Assembly: GCA_023436745.1 (NCBI GenBank)
Contig: JAEZHZ010000355.1
Location: forward strand, 1-7,738
Source of the DNA: Pseudomonadota bacterium
GTDB lineage: Bacteria > Pseudomonadota > Alphaproteobacteria > Rhizobiales > Devosiaceae
Direction: 5' to 3'
Length of the DNA: 7,738 nucleotides
Below, piece by piece: positions 6,572-7,738 of the stretch. The number at the start of each line of letters is the position of its first letter. Position 1 is the first letter of the stretch. A program made the position numbers and the translations under genes. A model generated the notes under the pieces. That model was not told the origin of the DNA and did no database searches. It saw nothing but the letters and a program-made list of their open reading frames with translations.

Positions 6572-7231
6572 TCAGTTGTACACCACCACGCGCGTTCCCG
6601 TGGGCACACGGGCGTAGAGGTCGATGATGTCCTGGTTCATCAGGCGGACACAGCCTGAAGACACGTTGGTGCCGATCGTATACGGCTCGGTGGTGCCATG
6701 CAGGCGGAACAAAGTGTCGCGGCCATTGCGATACAGATAGAGCGCCCGCGGGCCGAGCGGATTCTCGGGCCCGCCAGCCATTCCGCCAGCATAGGGACCA
6801 TATCGATCGGGTTCGCGCCTGATCATCGACTGTGTAGGGGTCCAGCGCGGCCATTCGGCCTTGCGGCCGATATACGCGTTGCCGCGGAACACCAGCGCTT
6901 CATCCTTGCCAACGCCCACGCCGTAGCGAAGCGCCCGCCCGCCTTCCATCACCAGATAGAGGTGGTGGCTGGGTGTGTCGATGACGATCGTCCCCGGCTT
7001 CTCGCCAGTCGGGTCTATAACTTCCTGGCGCCACCAGCGTGGATCAACCCGCCGCAGATCCATCGCCGCAACGGGGAAGGGTTCATCGAGGATAGGCCCA
7101 TACATCCGCAGGTAGTACGGGTCTATGATAGGTTCTTGCACCGCTGGCGTCCGGGTGGAGGAACAGGCAGCCAGGGCAGCGGCCGGCAGGCCGATCATGA
7201 ACAGACGGCGTGAAAGCAATACGGAATCCAT
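6572..7231 (-). CDS. L,D-transpeptidase (YkuD domain), predicted Tat-exported lipoprotein
   Basis: YkuD-family L,D-transpeptidases act in the periplasm, forming 3-3 cross-links in peptidoglycan or attaching proteins to it. The 219-residue product has a YkuD domain from about residue 78 to the end. The catalytic signature is present: HGT at 178-180, then SSGCVR at 191-196 with the nucleophile C194. The N-terminus carries SRRLFM at 7-12, matching the twin-arginine export pattern, followed by a short hydrophobic run and the lipobox LAAC at 20-23. C23 would be lipidated after cleavage. Both signals place the start at the ATG at 7229-7231, although the leader is pyrimidine-rich with no clear ribosome binding site. 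The gene converges on the amidotransferase gene across a long hairpin. Its physiological target (cross-linking, or an outer-membrane partner) cannot be told from the sequence. Confidence 0.92.
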   Translation of the reverse strand: MDSVLLSRRLFMIGLPAAALAACSSTRTPAVQEPIIDPYYLRMYGPILDEPFPVAAMDLRRVDPRWWRQEVIDPTGEKPGTIVIDTPSHHLYLVMEGGRALRYGVGVGKDEALVFRGNAYIGRKAEWPRWTPTQSMIRREPDRYGPYAGGMAGGPENPLGPRALYLYRNGRDTLFRLHGTTEPYTIGTNVSSGCVRLMNQDIIDLYARVPTGTRVVVYN

Positions 7232-7263
7232 GGGTGACGCGGGGAAAAACCGGAGTAAGACAA

Positions 7264-7299
7264 TGCACTAGGCCGCTTCGGGGGTGCTTCGCTAGTGCA
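7264..7299. repeat. Inverted repeat in the transpeptidase upstream region
   Basis: TGCACTAG (7264-7271) and CTAGTGCA (7292-7299) form a perfect eight-base inverted repeat around a 20-base centre. The centre itself contains a small CCG-CTT-CGG hairpin and two copies of GCTTCG (7275-7280 and 7286-7291). It lies 33-68 bases upstream of the transpeptidase ATG, so it could be an operator or a leader-RNA hairpin. No factor is suggested by the sequence. Confidence 0.45.
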
Positions 7300-7438
7300 G
7301 GAAAGCCTCACCCACCAAACGGGTCGACGCGGCACCGGTTCCTCTCACAGTTGTGATCCTGCCATCATGTTGCAGTTGCGCAACAGGTGCCTCGGAGGTC
7401 AGCCACGGGAAGCACCTCAACCTATCGGGAAGAGGCCT
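7300..7438. other. Intergenic stretch without a convincing gene
   Basis: I see no coding signal here. It holds a 10-base palindrome GTTGCGCAAC (7375-7384) and a possible hairpin AGGTGC (7385-7390) with GCACCT (7412-7417). These lie directly upstream of the candidate RNA at 7439 and could belong to its promoter or to a longer 5' part of it. Confidence 0.4.
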
Positions 7439-7606
7439 GCGCTACTATGCAAATCCGGCTTGTTCAGTTCCGTCAGAAGAAGTGGCGCACCAGTTCGAAT
7501 AGAACTGCGAACACATACTCAGTTGAAATCTACAGATAATTTGTGCACGGGATCTCGTCTACAGTTCCGCGCGTAGGGCTGAAATCGGATCGGTAGCGCT
7601 TTTTTT
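7439..7606 (+). ncRNA. Candidate structured small RNA with terminal U run (6S-like rod?)
   Basis: Three long-range stems nest in order. GCGCTACT (7439-7446) pairs with GGTAGCGC (7592-7599). ATCCGG (7453-7458) pairs with TCGGAT (7585-7590). TTCAGTTC (7463-7470) pairs with GGGCTGAA (7576-7583). Inside is a local hairpin, CAGTTC (7491-7496) with GAACTG (7502-7507). Seven Ts (7600-7606) follow the outer stem at once, as for an intrinsic terminator. Four pairs are G.U on the + strand and would be A.C mismatches on the other, favouring + strand RNA. Length (about 168) and rod shape suit 6S RNA. The strings GTGGCGC and AACTGCGA recall E. coli 6S RNA from memory, but their spacing differs. No strong promoter was found and the 5' end is uncertain. 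An unknown RNA or a chance fold remain possible. Confidence 0.45.
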
Positions 7607-7632
7607 ATGTTGACGACGTAGCTGCCATTAGG

Positions 7633-7701
7633 ATGCCCCGACGCGCCAGGTCATTGGGATCAGCCGCTGGAACCTGTCAGTTTTTCGTCGCACCGGGGCA
7701 T
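7633..7701. repeat. Inverted-repeat structure near the right edge
   Basis: ATGCCCCG (7633-7640) and CGGGGCAT (7694-7701) are a perfect eight-base inverted repeat. Inside, ACG (7641-7643) can pair with CGT (7686-7688), and CAGGT (7647-7651) with ACCTG (7672-7676); CAG-CCG-CTG (7661-7669) forms a small tip. Five Ts at 7681-7685 follow the CAGGT stem. It could be a second structured RNA, or a terminator for a gene entering from the right. Too little flanking sequence is present to decide. Confidence 0.35.
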
Positions 7702-7738
7702 GCCGGCTGCGGTTCTTCGTCACGGCACGTCCTAGTAG

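Noticed and set aside
7385..7420. A GGTCAG...GGGAAGCA string recalling SRP RNA
   Set aside because: The conserved SRP loop with GGAAGGAAGCA is absent and the hairpin is short and imperfect.
7487..7510. A TpsiC-arm-like string with GTTCGAAT, suggesting a tRNA
   Set aside because: The surrounding bases give no seven-pair acceptor stem, anticodon arm or D arm at tRNA spacing. The string is the local hairpin of the candidate RNA.
7295..7576. A 93-codon open frame on the + strand in the 3' intergenic region
   Set aside because: The predicted peptide has no recognisable domain, no clear ribosome binding site, and its composition looks like translated non-coding DNA. It overlaps the candidate structured RNA.
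7631..7738. A 36-codon - strand frame entering from the right edge and ending in TAA at 7628-7630
   Set aside because: It could be the end of a gene, but I do not recognise the peptide, a + strand frame from the ATG at 7633 is open too, and the inverted repeat at 7633-7701 competes as an explanation. More sequence is needed to decide.

Overview
The window is GC-rich chromosomal DNA that most resembles an alphaproteobacterium, probably Sphingomonadales. That placement is inferred from the gene order glnD-murJ-trpS-usp-nfuA, the protein sequences and the codon bias; it was not checked by a search. I see no transposase, integrase, CRISPR array, rRNA or confident tRNA.

Layout. Positions 1-1439 hold the C-terminal half of glnD (PII uridylyltransferase), cut by the left edge. 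Co-directional genes follow: murJ (lipid II flippase), trpS (tryptophanyl-tRNA synthetase) and a UspA-fold protein whose ATP motif looks degenerate. A small DUF3817 membrane protein lies on the opposite strand, with its stop abutting the usp stop. It diverges from nfuA, an Fe-S carrier. The nfuA promoter region carries a near-perfect match to the Irr iron-control (ICE) palindrome. A strong GC hairpin follows nfuA, then a class I glutamine amidotransferase-like gene. That gene converges on an L,D-transpeptidase with a combined Tat/lipoprotein signal, and a long imperfect hairpin separates the two.

The last 507 bases (7232-7738) hold no convincing protein gene but are not featureless. They contain an inverted repeat in the transpeptidase leader and an AT-richer patch. 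They also contain a candidate structured RNA at about 7439-7606: three nested, collinear long-range stems, with G.U pairs that favour the + strand, ending directly in seven Ts. A second inverted-repeat structure lies close to the right edge.

Function. The block joins nitrogen signalling (GlnD), envelope growth (MurJ, the transpeptidase), translation (TrpS), stress response (Usp) and Fe-S assembly (NfuA). These look like housekeeping neighbours rather than one pathway. The points most worth checking are the 3' structured RNA and the iron-box-like palindrome upstream of nfuA.
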